A stretch of 64,000 nt of DNA. It comes from Paenibacillus montaniterrae (GTDB taxonomy: Bacteria > Bacillota > Bacilli > Paenibacillales > Paenibacillaceae). Numbering within the stretch: the first letter of the stretch is position 1; each line of letters opens with the position of its first letter. The notes under the pieces are model-generated. The model was not told the DNA's origin and did not search any database. It saw only the letters and a list, made by a program, of their open reading frames with translations. This document shows, one piece after another, positions 17,416-24,370 of the stretch. The position numbers and the translations under genes are program-made. Location: the NCBI RefSeq assembly GCF_018403185.1, contig NZ_BOSE01000001.1:186001-250000 (forward strand). The letters run 5' to 3'.

Positions 17416-18036
17416 TTGACGAACTTCAACCGCTTTGAAGCCTTTGAGTTGGATGTGCTGAAGGAAGTCGGCAATATAGGAGCTGGCAATGCGGCTACAG
17501 CGTTGTCCACGCTTTTGAACAAGCCTGTCGATATGTCAGTGCCGAGTGTAAGGCTGCTGCCGTTTGAGCAGGTTGCCGAACGCGTTGGCGGCTCTGAGCA
17601 AACTGTTATCGCAGTTTTTCTGCGCGTTGAAGGCGATGTGCCGGGCAATATGTTCTTCATCATGCAGAAGCATTACGCGTTGCAGCTCATGTCGCAGCTA
17701 TTGCCGGGAGAACATGTCATGGATGGAACGTATACTGAGTTGGAGATGTCAATGCTGTGCGAGATCGGTAACATTCTTGCTGGCTCCTATTTATCATCGC
17801 TTGCTGATTTTACCAAGCTTCAATTACATCCTTCTGTTCCTGTTGTGGCGCATGACATGGCAGGAGCAATCCTGAGCTACGGTATTATGCAATATGGTGA
17901 AATGGGCGATTCTGCACTCCTCATTGAAACAAGCTTTCTTGAGGACTGCAAGTCACTGGAAGGGCATTTTTTCCTTATTCCAGATCCAAACTCATTTGAA
18001 AAGATATTCCGTGCTCTGGGAGTAGGATTGGAATGA
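17416..18036 (+). CDS. cheC: CheY-P phosphatase CheC
   Basis: CheC dephosphorylates CheY-P and is stimulated by CheD. The 206 residues contain the two pseudo-repeated active-site helices, 'LKEVGNIGAGNAATALS' at about residue 13 and 'LCEIGNILAGSYLSSL' at about 115, each with the E-x2-N catalytic pattern. The start is TTG, 3 bases after the cheW stop, with AGAGGTG upstream. It overlaps cheD by 4 bases, consistent with paired synthesis of the CheC-CheD complex. Confidence 0.96.
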   Translation: MTNFNRFEAFELDVLKEVGNIGAGNAATALSTLLNKPVDMSVPSVRLLPFEQVAERVGGSEQTVIAVFLRVEGDVPGNMFFIMQKHYALQLMSQLLPGEHVMDGTYTELEMSMLCEIGNILAGSYLSSLADFTKLQLHPSVPVVAHDMAGAILSYGIMQYGEMGDSALLIETSFLEDCKSLEGHFFLIPDPNSFEKIFRALGVGLE

Positions 18037-18527
18037 TAAGTGAAAAGCTGATCAAGGTAGCTATGGCAGACCTTAATATTGCCTCTAATGGCGAAGTGCT
18101 TAAAACAACTGGACTTGGCTCATGTGTCGGGCTTACGCTATTCGATCCAGCTAAGCGAATCGCGGGCATGGCCCATGTTATGCTTCCGTCCTCCAGCATA
18201 GCGAGGGAAACCCCGCTCAATGTTGCCAAATATGCCGATACAGCGATTCCTGAGCTGATCGAGCGAATGGTTGCTCTGGGGGCAAGCATCAGGGCGATGC
18301 AGGCGAAAATGGCAGGCGGAGCTCAAATGTTTACATTGCCGGGACAAACGGATTCGTTAAGAATAGGCCCGCGCAATGTAGAGTCTTGTTTAATGAAGCT
18401 GGAACAGTACAATATCCCGCTATTGTCTCAAGACACAGGGGGCAATTTTGGAAGAACGATTGAATTTAGCTCTAATGATGGAATACTTACGATTCGTAGT
18501 GTGCAACACGGAATAAAGGAGATTTAA
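18033..18527 (+). CDS. cheD: Chemoreceptor glutamine deamidase CheD
   Basis: CheD deamidates receptor glutamines and activates CheC. The 164 residues show the papain-like active site: catalytic Cys in 'TTGLGSCVGLTLFDP' (about 28-42) and His in 'IAGMAHVMLPSS' (about 46-57). A 'KMAGGAQMF' segment near residue 90 is also family-typical. It overlaps cheC at ATGA. The next gene starts one base after its stop. Confidence 0.96.
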   Translation: MISEKLIKVAMADLNIASNGEVLKTTGLGSCVGLTLFDPAKRIAGMAHVMLPSSSIARETPLNVAKYADTAIPELIERMVALGASIRAMQAKMAGGAQMFTLPGQTDSLRIGPRNVESCLMKLEQYNIPLLSQDTGGNFGRTIEFSSNDGILTIRSVQHGIKEI

Positions 18528-18528
18528 A

Positions 18529-18981
18529 ATGTATGGTAGCTGGCGCTGGAATTTAAGTTTCGGAATATTTGGCTTAATTATCGTATTTTTAATCGGGATG
18601 ATCAATAATCCGTGGACAACTTCGTTATTGCGTGGAGGCTACGCATTTGTGCTGTTTTTTCTGTTGGCGTTTGTTGTGCGGTATATAATGGCCAGCTTGC
18701 TTGCACCCAGTCCTGAACGAGCTGCTGCAGAGCAGGAAATGGTTGAAGAGGAGCTGGCTGGTTCCAATATCGACTACGTGACGCCTGATGGAGAAGAGGA
18801 CTTGAATGCGGTTTTGCGCGAGCAGATGGCTCAAGGCAAGGTGGAGAAAGCTGAACCAGCACCGGTGCAGGATGAAAAAGCTGCACAGTTTCAGCCACTA
18901 AAGCCAAAGAAGCTTGTATCGACTGAAAACATGCAAGCTGAAGACCTGACAAGAGCAGTACGTCACCTAACAGGAGAGTGA
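18529..18981 (+). CDS. Unknown two-pass membrane protein in the fla/che operon
   Basis: I do not recognise this 150-residue protein. Two transmembrane helices lie at about residues 8-25 and 34-56 with a short loop between them. A Glu-rich cytoplasmic stretch follows (about 62-100), and the C-terminus reads 'AEDLTRAVRHLTGE'. AAAGGAGATT supports the ATG. It is inserted between cheD and sigD, which are adjacent in B. subtilis, and is 1 base from cheD and 4 from sigD, so it is surely co-transcribed. A link to motility or sigma-D control is inferred only from position. Confidence 0.8.
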   Translation: MYGSWRWNLSFGIFGLIIVFLIGMINNPWTTSLLRGGYAFVLFFLLAFVVRYIMASLLAPSPERAAAEQEMVEEELAGSNIDYVTPDGEEDLNAVLREQMAQGKVEKAEPAPVQDEKAAQFQPLKPKKLVSTENMQAEDLTRAVRHLTGE

Positions 18982-18985
18982 GACA

Positions 18986-19771
18986 ATGAAAGAACAAAAA
19001 GTGCCTCACCTGACTTCTTTGGAATTATGGCGAGCATGGCGTGAACATGGTGATATCAATGCCAAGAAGGATCTTATTGAGAATTATTTGCCGTTAGTCG
19101 AATATGTTACGAATCGAATGTCTATCGGTTTGCCGAAAAATGTATCGAAAGAGGATTTAGGTAGTCATGGCGTCATGGGCTTGATTGACGCCATCGAAAA
19201 ATTCGATTATTTACGAGGATTGCAGTTTGAAACCTATGCATCGTGGCGAATTCGCGGAGCCATTATTGACGGACTGCGTCAAGGAGATTGGGTTCCGCGA
19301 TCTGTTCGCGAGAAGGCTAAAAAGATTGAAGAGGCTTATCAAGTGCTGGAGCAGCGTCATATGCGCTCGATCACAGATGCTGAGATTTGTGAATATCTTG
19401 ATATAAGCGAGAAGGATTTCGCGAATATTGTACAGGACATATCATTTTCAACTATTTTTTCATTAGAAGAACCGTTACGTGAGGAAGAGTCAGAGACACG
19501 CATGTCTCTTTTAATAGATCAGTCAGCGAAAAAACCAGAGTCTACAGTAGATGATGTGTTTCTAAAAGCAAGCTTGGAAAAAGGCATTGAGCGGTTAACG
19601 GAAAAAGAGCGCACAGTCATTTCTTTATTTTACTATGAGGATCTTAGCTTGAGTGAAATTGCCGAGGTTATGTCGCTTTCACCCTCAAGGATTTCACAGC
19701 TTCATTCCAAAGCGATTCAACGATTAAGAGGGGTGCTTGAGCAGCATAGAGCGGAACTATTTCATTCATAA
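18986..19771 (+). CDS. sigD: Flagellar/motility sigma factor SigD (FliA, sigma-28)
   Basis: This RNA polymerase sigma factor directs late flagellar, chemotaxis and autolysin genes. The 261 residues show region 2 ('IEKFDYLRGLQFETYASWRI', then 'RGAIIDGLRQGDWVPRSVRE'), a region 3 segment, and a region 4 helix-turn-helix near the C-terminus ('YYEDLSLSEIAEVMSLSPSR'). GGAGAG precedes the ATG. Placement at the end of the operon matches B. subtilis, where distance from the promoter limits SigD levels and makes motility bistable. Confidence 0.97.
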   Translation: MKEQKVPHLTSLELWRAWREHGDINAKKDLIENYLPLVEYVTNRMSIGLPKNVSKEDLGSHGVMGLIDAIEKFDYLRGLQFETYASWRIRGAIIDGLRQGDWVPRSVREKAKKIEEAYQVLEQRHMRSITDAEICEYLDISEKDFANIVQDISFSTIFSLEEPLREEESETRMSLLIDQSAKKPESTVDDVFLKASLEKGIERLTEKERTVISLFYYEDLSLSEIAEVMSLSPSRISQLHSKAIQRLRGVLEQHRAELFHS

Positions 19772-19783
19772 GAGAGGGGTGTA

Positions 19784-21190
19784 ATGATGGACAATCAACG
19801 ATATGATTCCAGTGTGAATTTGGAGATTTCGTCAGATAAGTTAACGGCTTGGCTAACCTTCAAGACGATTTATGATGAAGAGGCGTATATTCCTGAGGAG
19901 CTGGAACATTTTCTCCGAACAAAAGGAATTGTCCATGGTCTGTTGCATGATAATCTTCGCTTGATTTGTAAAAATCCGATTCTATATATGGCTCAAAAAA
20001 TAGAGGTAGCAAAAGGCAGTCCCCCAAGCAAAGGCTTAGATGGAGTAGTTGAGTTTGTAGATGTTGCACGGAAGCAGGATGGCGATCAGGAGCAAAGCGA
20101 GCTGGCGGTAGTCGATTTTAAGCAAGTAAAGAAGCTCGATAATGTTGTAAGAGGCCAGCTTATTGCGCGGCTTGTGCCGCCGCAGACAGGAAGCTCGGGA
20201 ACGAACATTTATGGAGAAAGTATAGCGGGAGCTGTAGGAAAGCCGGCCAGATTTAAAGTCGGAAAAAACGTTGTGGTCAATGGCGAGGGCAATTTGATGT
20301 ATGCTGCGATCGACGGCTTGATCTCTTTGACGGACAGAGATAAAATCAATGTTTTCCCTGTCTTTGAAGTGAAGGGCGATGTGGATTACCGGGTCGGCAA
20401 TATTGATTTTGTTGGTACCGTTGTCATACGCGGCAATGTATTGACAGGCTTTAAAGTGAATGCTGCCGGCGATATTCGGGTAGTTGGCGGCGTTGAAGGT
20501 GCCGAGCTGATCTCGGGAGGCTCGATTGAAATTACTGGCGGCGTCATGGCTTCAGGCAAAGGAAAGGTTAACGCAGCCAATAACATTAAATGCTCCTTTA
20601 TTCAGGATGCATTTATTACAGCGGGTGGAGATATTACTGTTAACCAAAGCATTTTGCATTCAACGGTAAAAGCGGGCAGGAAGGTCATCTGCGAGGGCTC
20701 CAAAGGCTTGATTGTTGGCGGCAATATTCAGGCAGGAGACGGCGTTGCGGCCAAAACAATCGGCAATGCGATGTCTACCGGCACGATTATTGAAGTCGGC
20801 GTCAACCCCGCTTTGCGTGAGGAACAGGTTAAGCTGCGCACTACGATTAAAGAGCAGACAGAAAATTTCGAGCGGACGGACAAGGCTTTGGTTATCCTGG
20901 ATCAAATGGCGGCAAGCGGACGTTTAACGCCTGATCGTCTAGCTATGAGACAAAAGCTGATGTACACGAAGCAGCAGACGATGGAACTGCTCAACCAGTC
21001 CAAGGAGCGGATGATGGAAATCGAAAAGCAGCTGGAGAATAGCGAGACTGCAACGGTGGCGGTTCGAAATCAAGTGTTTGGCGGAGTTAAAGTTGTCATA
21101 GGCCGGTATACACGATATATTAAAGACAACACTGGCAGTGTCGTGTTCAAATATGAAAATGGTGAAGTCGTTATGGTGCCATATTTTTAA
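19784..21190 (+). CDS. FapA-like polymer-forming flagellar assembly protein (DUF342)
   Basis: The 468-residue product resembles the DUF342/FapA family. An N-terminal module is followed by a right-handed beta-helix-like region with Gly-rich turns ('VRGNVLTGFKVNAAGDIRVV', 'VEGAELISGGSIEITGG', 'AFITAGGDITVNQSILHS') at about 205-325. A C-terminal coiled coil follows (about 340-430). FapA is implicated in localising flagellar assembly factors in Vibrio; the role in Bacilli is unproven. GAGAGGGGTG precedes ATGATG, so either ATG may be used. It lies directly after sigD, a slot where B. subtilis has swrB. Confidence 0.85.
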   Translation: MMDNQRYDSSVNLEISSDKLTAWLTFKTIYDEEAYIPEELEHFLRTKGIVHGLLHDNLRLICKNPILYMAQKIEVAKGSPPSKGLDGVVEFVDVARKQDGDQEQSELAVVDFKQVKKLDNVVRGQLIARLVPPQTGSSGTNIYGESIAGAVGKPARFKVGKNVVVNGEGNLMYAAIDGLISLTDRDKINVFPVFEVKGDVDYRVGNIDFVGTVVIRGNVLTGFKVNAAGDIRVVGGVEGAELISGGSIEITGGVMASGKGKVNAANNIKCSFIQDAFITAGGDITVNQSILHSTVKAGRKVICEGSKGLIVGGNIQAGDGVAAKTIGNAMSTGTIIEVGVNPALREEQVKLRTTIKEQTENFERTDKALVILDQMAASGRLTPDRLAMRQKLMYTKQQTMELLNQSKERMMEIEKQLENSETATVAVRNQVFGGVKVVIGRYTRYIKDNTGSVVFKYENGEVVMVPYF

Positions 21191-21214
21191 GCGATAAAAA
21201 TAGAGGTGAGCAAA

Positions 21215-21532
21215 ATGGGACTAAATCCATTAAATCTCCAACTATCCGTGCCGCGTGCTCCGGAGCTGAGCTCCTTGCAGCAGCAGGCGATGAATCGCCC
21301 AATGACTGAGCAAACGATGCTGGAAACGAGCGTAGTAAAGGATGCTGAGCAGAAGCGCACTCAGACAGCGGCGGTTGATGAAACCGATAAAGCAGCTATT
21401 CGTGACCAGGAAAAGGAGCAGAGCGGTGGTCATTCATCGGCTCAAAGAGATGAGAAAGAGCGCCAGCAGAAGCAGCAAACTGAGGGGGGGAGGCATCCCT
21501 ATAAAGGACACAACCTAGACATCCGACTTTAA
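21215..21532 (+). CDS. Unknown small hydrophilic protein after FapA
   Basis: I do not recognise this 105-residue protein. It is highly charged and Gln-rich, with no membrane segment, and is predicted to be mostly helical or disordered in the middle. The C-terminus 'HPYKGHNLDIRL' looks like a conserved short motif; the N-terminus is 'MGLNPLNLQLSVPRAPELSS'. AGAGGTGA at 21202-21209 selects the ATG at 21215 rather than an in-frame GTG at 21206. Its stop lies 6 bases before the 186-bp repeat array begins. Function is unknown. Confidence 0.7.
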   Translation: MGLNPLNLQLSVPRAPELSSLQQQAMNRPMTEQTMLETSVVKDAEQKRTQTAAVDETDKAAIRDQEKEQSGGHSSAQRDEKERQQKQQTEGGRHPYKGHNLDIRL

Positions 21533-21538
21533 GAGGAT

Positions 21539-21707
21539 GTTTAAAAGCTGGACTTTGATGACGATGTGATTGCGTTGTAGTGGATTCGACGGCGAATATG
21601 TCACGCTACCGAAGGCTCCGGTGCTCACGTAGCTTTTTGCCTACGCTGCGCTCCTCGTTTTCTACTAGCGTTCAAGCTTCTTGGTCCTGAAAGCCCAGCT
21701 TTTAAAC
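21539..21707 (+). repeat. 186-bp-period tandem repeat, unit 1
   Basis: This 169-bp element is bounded by near-perfect inverted termini: GTTTAAAAGCTGGACTTT at 21539-21556 and AAAGCCCAGCTTTTAAAC at 21690-21707, which pair at 17 of 18 positions. A 17-bp spacer separates it from unit 2. It is nearly identical to unit 3. No start-to-stop reading frame of note and no transposase is present, so it looks like a non-autonomous palindromic (MITE/REP-like) element. Confidence 0.9.
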
Positions 21708-21724
21708 TCTCATTGGAAGAGGAT

Positions 21725-21893
21725 GTTTAAGAGCTGGACTTTGATGACGATGGAACTTCTCTGTAGCGTATTCGGCGGCGAATCTTGAACGCTAGCGAAA
21801 ACTGCGGTGCTCACGTAACTTTTTGCCTACGCTGCGCTCCTCGTTTTCTACTAGCGTTCAAGCTTTTTGGTCCTGAAAGCCCAGCTTTTAAAC
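21725..21893 (+). repeat. 186-bp-period tandem repeat, unit 2 (variant left arm)
   Basis: It has the same length and phase as unit 1, with termini GTTTAAGAGCTGGACTTT and AAAGCCCAGCTTTTAAAC. The inner left arm differs: it reads CTTGAACGCTAGCGAAAAC where units 1 and 3 have ATGTCACGCTACCGAAGG. This variant is complementary to the unit's own right arm (GTTTTCTACTAGCGTTCAAG), so unit 2 can fold into a longer hairpin than its neighbours. Confidence 0.88.
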
Positions 21894-21910
21894 TCTCATT
21901 GGAAGAGGAT

Positions 21911-22079
21911 GTTTAAAAGCTGGACTTTGATGACGATGTGATTGCGTTGTAGCGTAGTCGACGGCGAATATGTCACGCTACCGAAGGCTCCGGTGCTCAC
22001 GTAGCTTTTTGCCTACGCTGCGCTCCTCGTTTTCTACTAGCGTTCAAGCTTCTTGGTCCTGAAAGCCCAGCTTTTAAAC
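21911..22079 (+). repeat. 186-bp-period tandem repeat, unit 3
   Basis: By eye it differs from unit 1 only in a few bases near 21950-21957 (AGCGTAGTCGAC against AGTGGATTCGAC). The same inverted termini lie at 21911-21928 and 22062-22079. The start and end are each exactly 186 bp from those of unit 2, so the array arose by unit duplication rather than independent insertions. Confidence 0.9.
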
Positions 22080-22096
22080 CTTGATTGAAAGTGGAA

Positions 22097-22196
22097 GTTT
22101 AAAGCTGGACTTTGATGACGACGCATTGCTTTATAGCTTAGTCGGCGGTGAAGGGATTATGCTTCAGAAGCATGCAGGTGCTCATGTACACATTTT
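22097..22196 (+). repeat. Decayed, truncated fourth repeat unit
   Basis: The fourth unit starts in phase (186 bp after unit 3) with GTTTAAAGCTGGACTTTGAT, lacking one A of the terminus. It aligns with the left half of the repeat up to GGTGCTCATGTACACATTTT at 22177-22196 and then stops matching. The right half and right terminus are missing. It has lost stop codons in one frame, producing an apparent in-frame extension upstream of the next gene. Confidence 0.8.
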
Positions 22197-22221
22197 ATTA
22201 ATTACTCGAGGCGGGATTTCT

Positions 22222-22809
22222 ATGCAATCATGGCAATATATCGCACTACTGGGAGCGGTTATCGTAATCGCAGCATTGCTGCTTCCGAAAAGTAAAGACA
22301 AGCAACATAACGCTAGTTCAGGTGCGCAGATGGAGCAGCTTGAGCTAGCGTTTGAGCAGTTTATGGAGAATATGGAGAAGGAGCAGCAGGAGCTTGTTAA
22401 AATGCTGACGGATTCCTTGCAGCAGCTGCGCGAGGAAGATCGGGTGAAAAGTGAGACGATTGCACGTCTCGAGCAGCGTCATGCCAATATGGAGGAGCAG
22501 CTCGCCAAGCTTGCTCAGCAGCATGCAGCGCTTGAGGCCAAGCTGCAAATGCTGCAGCCCTATGCGGAGCCGAAGCCTCGAAATGACGCATCGTCTTCGA
22601 CAATTTTGCAGGAGGAACAGATGCTCGAGACTGTTGAAGCCGAGCATTTTGACGAAAATAGTATACATAGACGTTATGCTGAGCTATTTGATATGTACCA
22701 TGCCGGCAAATCAATTGAGGCGATAGCGAAAAAGCTTGGGAAAAACAAAGGAGAAGTTCAGCTCATTTTACAACTTGCCATGCAGGAGGAGAAAGCTCGC
22801 CATGCATAA
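22222..22809 (+). CDS. SwrB-like membrane-anchored coiled-coil protein
   Basis: The 195-residue product has one N-terminal transmembrane helix (about 5-22, 'YIALLGAVIVIAALLLP'), a long coiled coil (about 35-120, rich in Gln, Glu and Leu) and a C-terminal helix-turn-helix-like tail ('DMYHAGKSIEAIAKKLGKNK'). This layout and its place between the sigD region and rpsB match SwrB, which activates flagellar export assembly in B. subtilis; sequence similarity cannot be tested here. The frame extends upstream to 22081 through the decayed repeat, but the ATG at 22222, with GAGG at 22209-22212, begins right at the membrane helix. Confidence 0.7.
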   Translation: MQSWQYIALLGAVIVIAALLLPKSKDKQHNASSGAQMEQLELAFEQFMENMEKEQQELVKMLTDSLQQLREEDRVKSETIARLEQRHANMEEQLAKLAQQHAALEAKLQMLQPYAEPKPRNDASSSTILQEEQMLETVEAEHFDENSIHRRYAELFDMYHAGKSIEAIAKKLGKNKGEVQLILQLAMQEEKARHA

Positions 22810-23380
22810 ACGTTCATTGCTAGTTGGTATCGGCATCGGGATCATTATTGGCGTTCTATTGCTCGAGCTTTTCAATTTAGGGGCGAAAAGTCAGCAGCAG
22901 CTCAGCAAGATGGAGCAACAAATGAATGATGCAGCAAGCCCGTCGCCAGTCCCTACTTTAGACCCATCGACCGTGCCGGAGACAACGCCTGCTCCTGAAC
23001 CAAGCCCGCAGCAATCCTCTGATCTTGCTCCTGATTCGCCAGATGCACCAAATGAGCCTGAAATAGATGAGCTTGAGGAGCAGTCAGTCGCTTCACCAGA
23101 GGCAGTAGATGAGCCTAAAGTCTCATATATTTTGCGCGTTCATCCAGGCGATCCAATTACAAAAACGGTAAAGCAGCTAAAAGAGCAAAGTGTGATTGAC
23201 GATGCTGACTCGTTTATTAGCTACTTAAAGGAGCATGACGCACAAATACGCGCCGGCTTTTTTCTCGTCGAGCAGCAAAGCAGTATGGAGGAGCTGCGCA
23301 AGCTGTTTGCAGGCCAGCCTTTGACAGAAGCCGAAGCGAATGACCATATCGCAACAAAAGGTATTACGCTTATCCAATAA
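22802..23380 (+). CDS. Short YceG/MltG-like membrane protein without catalytic domain
   Basis: The 192-residue protein has an N-terminal transmembrane helix (about 6-27), a Pro/Glu/Ser-rich linker (about 40-105) and a C-terminal domain 'YILRVHPGDPITKTVKQLKE' through 'IRAGFFLVEQQSSMEELRKL'. That domain resembles the LysM-like N-terminal part of YceG/MltG, the endolytic transglycosylase that ends glycan strands. The catalytic half is absent, so enzymatic activity is unlikely and a regulatory or wall-binding role is possible. AGGAGGAG at 22784-22791 fixes the ATG at 22802, overlapping the previous gene by 8 bases. Confidence 0.65.
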   Translation: MHKRSLLVGIGIGIIIGVLLLELFNLGAKSQQQLSKMEQQMNDAASPSPVPTLDPSTVPETTPAPEPSPQQSSDLAPDSPDAPNEPEIDELEEQSVASPEAVDEPKVSYILRVHPGDPITKTVKQLKEQSVIDDADSFISYLKEHDAQIRAGFFLVEQQSSMEELRKLFAGQPLTEAEANDHIATKGITLIQ

Positions 23381-23405
23381 GCGACAATTTGTTTTGGCTA
23401 ATTGC

Positions 23406-23434
23406 TTGCTTCTAATGGTGCAATGTGGTATATT
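23406..23434 (+). promoter_or_regulatory. Sigma-A promoter for rpsB
   Basis: TTGCTT (23406-23411), a 17-base spacer and TATATT (23429-23434) lie 125 bases upstream of rpsB. This separates ribosomal protein expression from the upstream motility operon. Confidence 0.7.
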
Positions 23435-23445
23435 AATTTTCGGTG

Positions 23446-23558
23446 TTAAAAACACACGCTTTTCAATTGTGTGGCAGGTGCTTGCACTCGGTGCAAGTTG
23501 TTATGCAAGATGCGAGAAGCGGAGGACACAAAAAAACCAATACTAGGAGGTGTAGCAT
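23446..23558 (+). promoter_or_regulatory. Structured 5' leader of rpsB
   Basis: The untranslated leader contains ACACA/TGTGT pairing (23452-23456 with 23468-23472) and a perfect 7-bp hairpin CTTGCAC-TCG-GTGCAAG at 23481-23497, then an A-rich stretch and AGGAGGTG. rpsB leaders in many bacteria bind S2 for autoregulation. That this one does so is inferred from structure and position. Confidence 0.45.
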
Positions 23559-24257
23559 ATGGCGGTTATCTCTATGAAACAGCTATTGGAAGCTGGGGTT
23601 CACTTCGGTCATCAGACTCGTCGTTGGAATCCAAAGATGGATCGTTATATCTTCACAGAAAGAAACGGCATTTACATTATTGACTTGCAAAAAACAGTTA
23701 AAAAGGTTGATGAGGCGTATAACTTCATTAAATCTGTTGCTGCTGAAGGCGGTACTGTTCTATTTGTAGGTACAAAAAAACAAGCTCAAGATTCAGTTAA
23801 AGAAGAAGCTGAGCGTTGTGGAAACTTCTACATCAACCAACGTTGGTTGGGTGGTACGCTTACAAACTTCCAAACGATTCAAAAACGTATCGAGCGTTTG
23901 AAGCAGCTTGAGCAATGGGAGCAAGATGGAACATTCGACGTGCTTCCTAAAAAAGAAGTTATCCTTCTTAAAAAAGAGCAAGAGCGTCTTGAAAAATTCT
24001 TGGGCGGCATCAAGCACATGAAAGAACTTCCAAGCGCATTGTTCGTCATTGATCCACGCAAAGAGCGCATCGCGGTAGCAGAAGCTCGCAAATTGGGTAT
24101 CCCAATTGTAGGTATCGTTGATACAAACTGCGACCCAGACGAAATTGACTACGTTATTCCTGGTAATGACGATGCAATTCGTGCGGTTAAATTGCTTACT
24201 GCAAAAATGGCAGATGCGATTGTTGAAGCTAATCAAGGTGAGCAAACAACTGCTTAA
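23559..24257 (+). CDS. rpsB: 30S ribosomal protein S2
   Basis: S2 bridges the head and body of the small subunit. The 232 residues start '[20 protein letters not shown]' and contain '[20 protein letters not shown]' near 69-88, '[13 protein letters not shown]' and '[19 protein letters not shown]' near 188-206, all classical. AGGAGGTGTAGC precedes the ATG. It has its own promoter and leader and is followed by an intrinsic terminator before tsf. Confidence 0.99.
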   Translation: MAVISMKQLLEAGVHFGHQTRRWNPKMDRYIFTERNGIYIIDLQKTVKKVDEAYNFIKSVAAEGGTVLFVGTKKQAQDSVKEEAERCGNFYINQRWLGGTLTNFQTIQKRIERLKQLEQWEQDGTFDVLPKKEVILLKKEQERLEKFLGGIKHMKELPSALFVIDPRKERIAVAEARKLGIPIVGIVDTNCDPDEIDYVIPGNDDAIRAVKLLTAKMADAIVEANQGEQTTA

Positions 24258-24289
24258 TTGAGAGCTTTGCATGTGAATTGATAAACAAC

Positions 24290-24332
24290 AAAGGGTGGTC
24301 AGATGGTGAAAACCTCTCACTACCCTTTTTTT
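24290..24332 (+). terminator. Rho-independent terminator after rpsB
   Basis: AAAGGGTGGT at the 5' side pairs imperfectly with ACTACCCTTT, followed by a run of seven T. It lies between rpsB and tsf, so tsf is reached by partial read-through or has its own promoter. Confidence 0.85.
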
Positions 24333-24370
24333 GAACAAAAATAGATATACAACCATAGGAGGTTTTTTAC

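Noticed and set aside
21539..22196. Possible CRISPR array
   Set aside because: Units are 169 bp with a nearly constant 17-bp spacer, have inverted termini and no cas genes nearby; CRISPR repeats are 25-40 bp with variable unique spacers.
22081..22221. N-terminal 47 residues of the open frame before the SwrB-like gene
   Set aside because: The sequence is the decayed fourth repeat unit; the ATG at 22222 has a ribosome site and starts right before the membrane helix.
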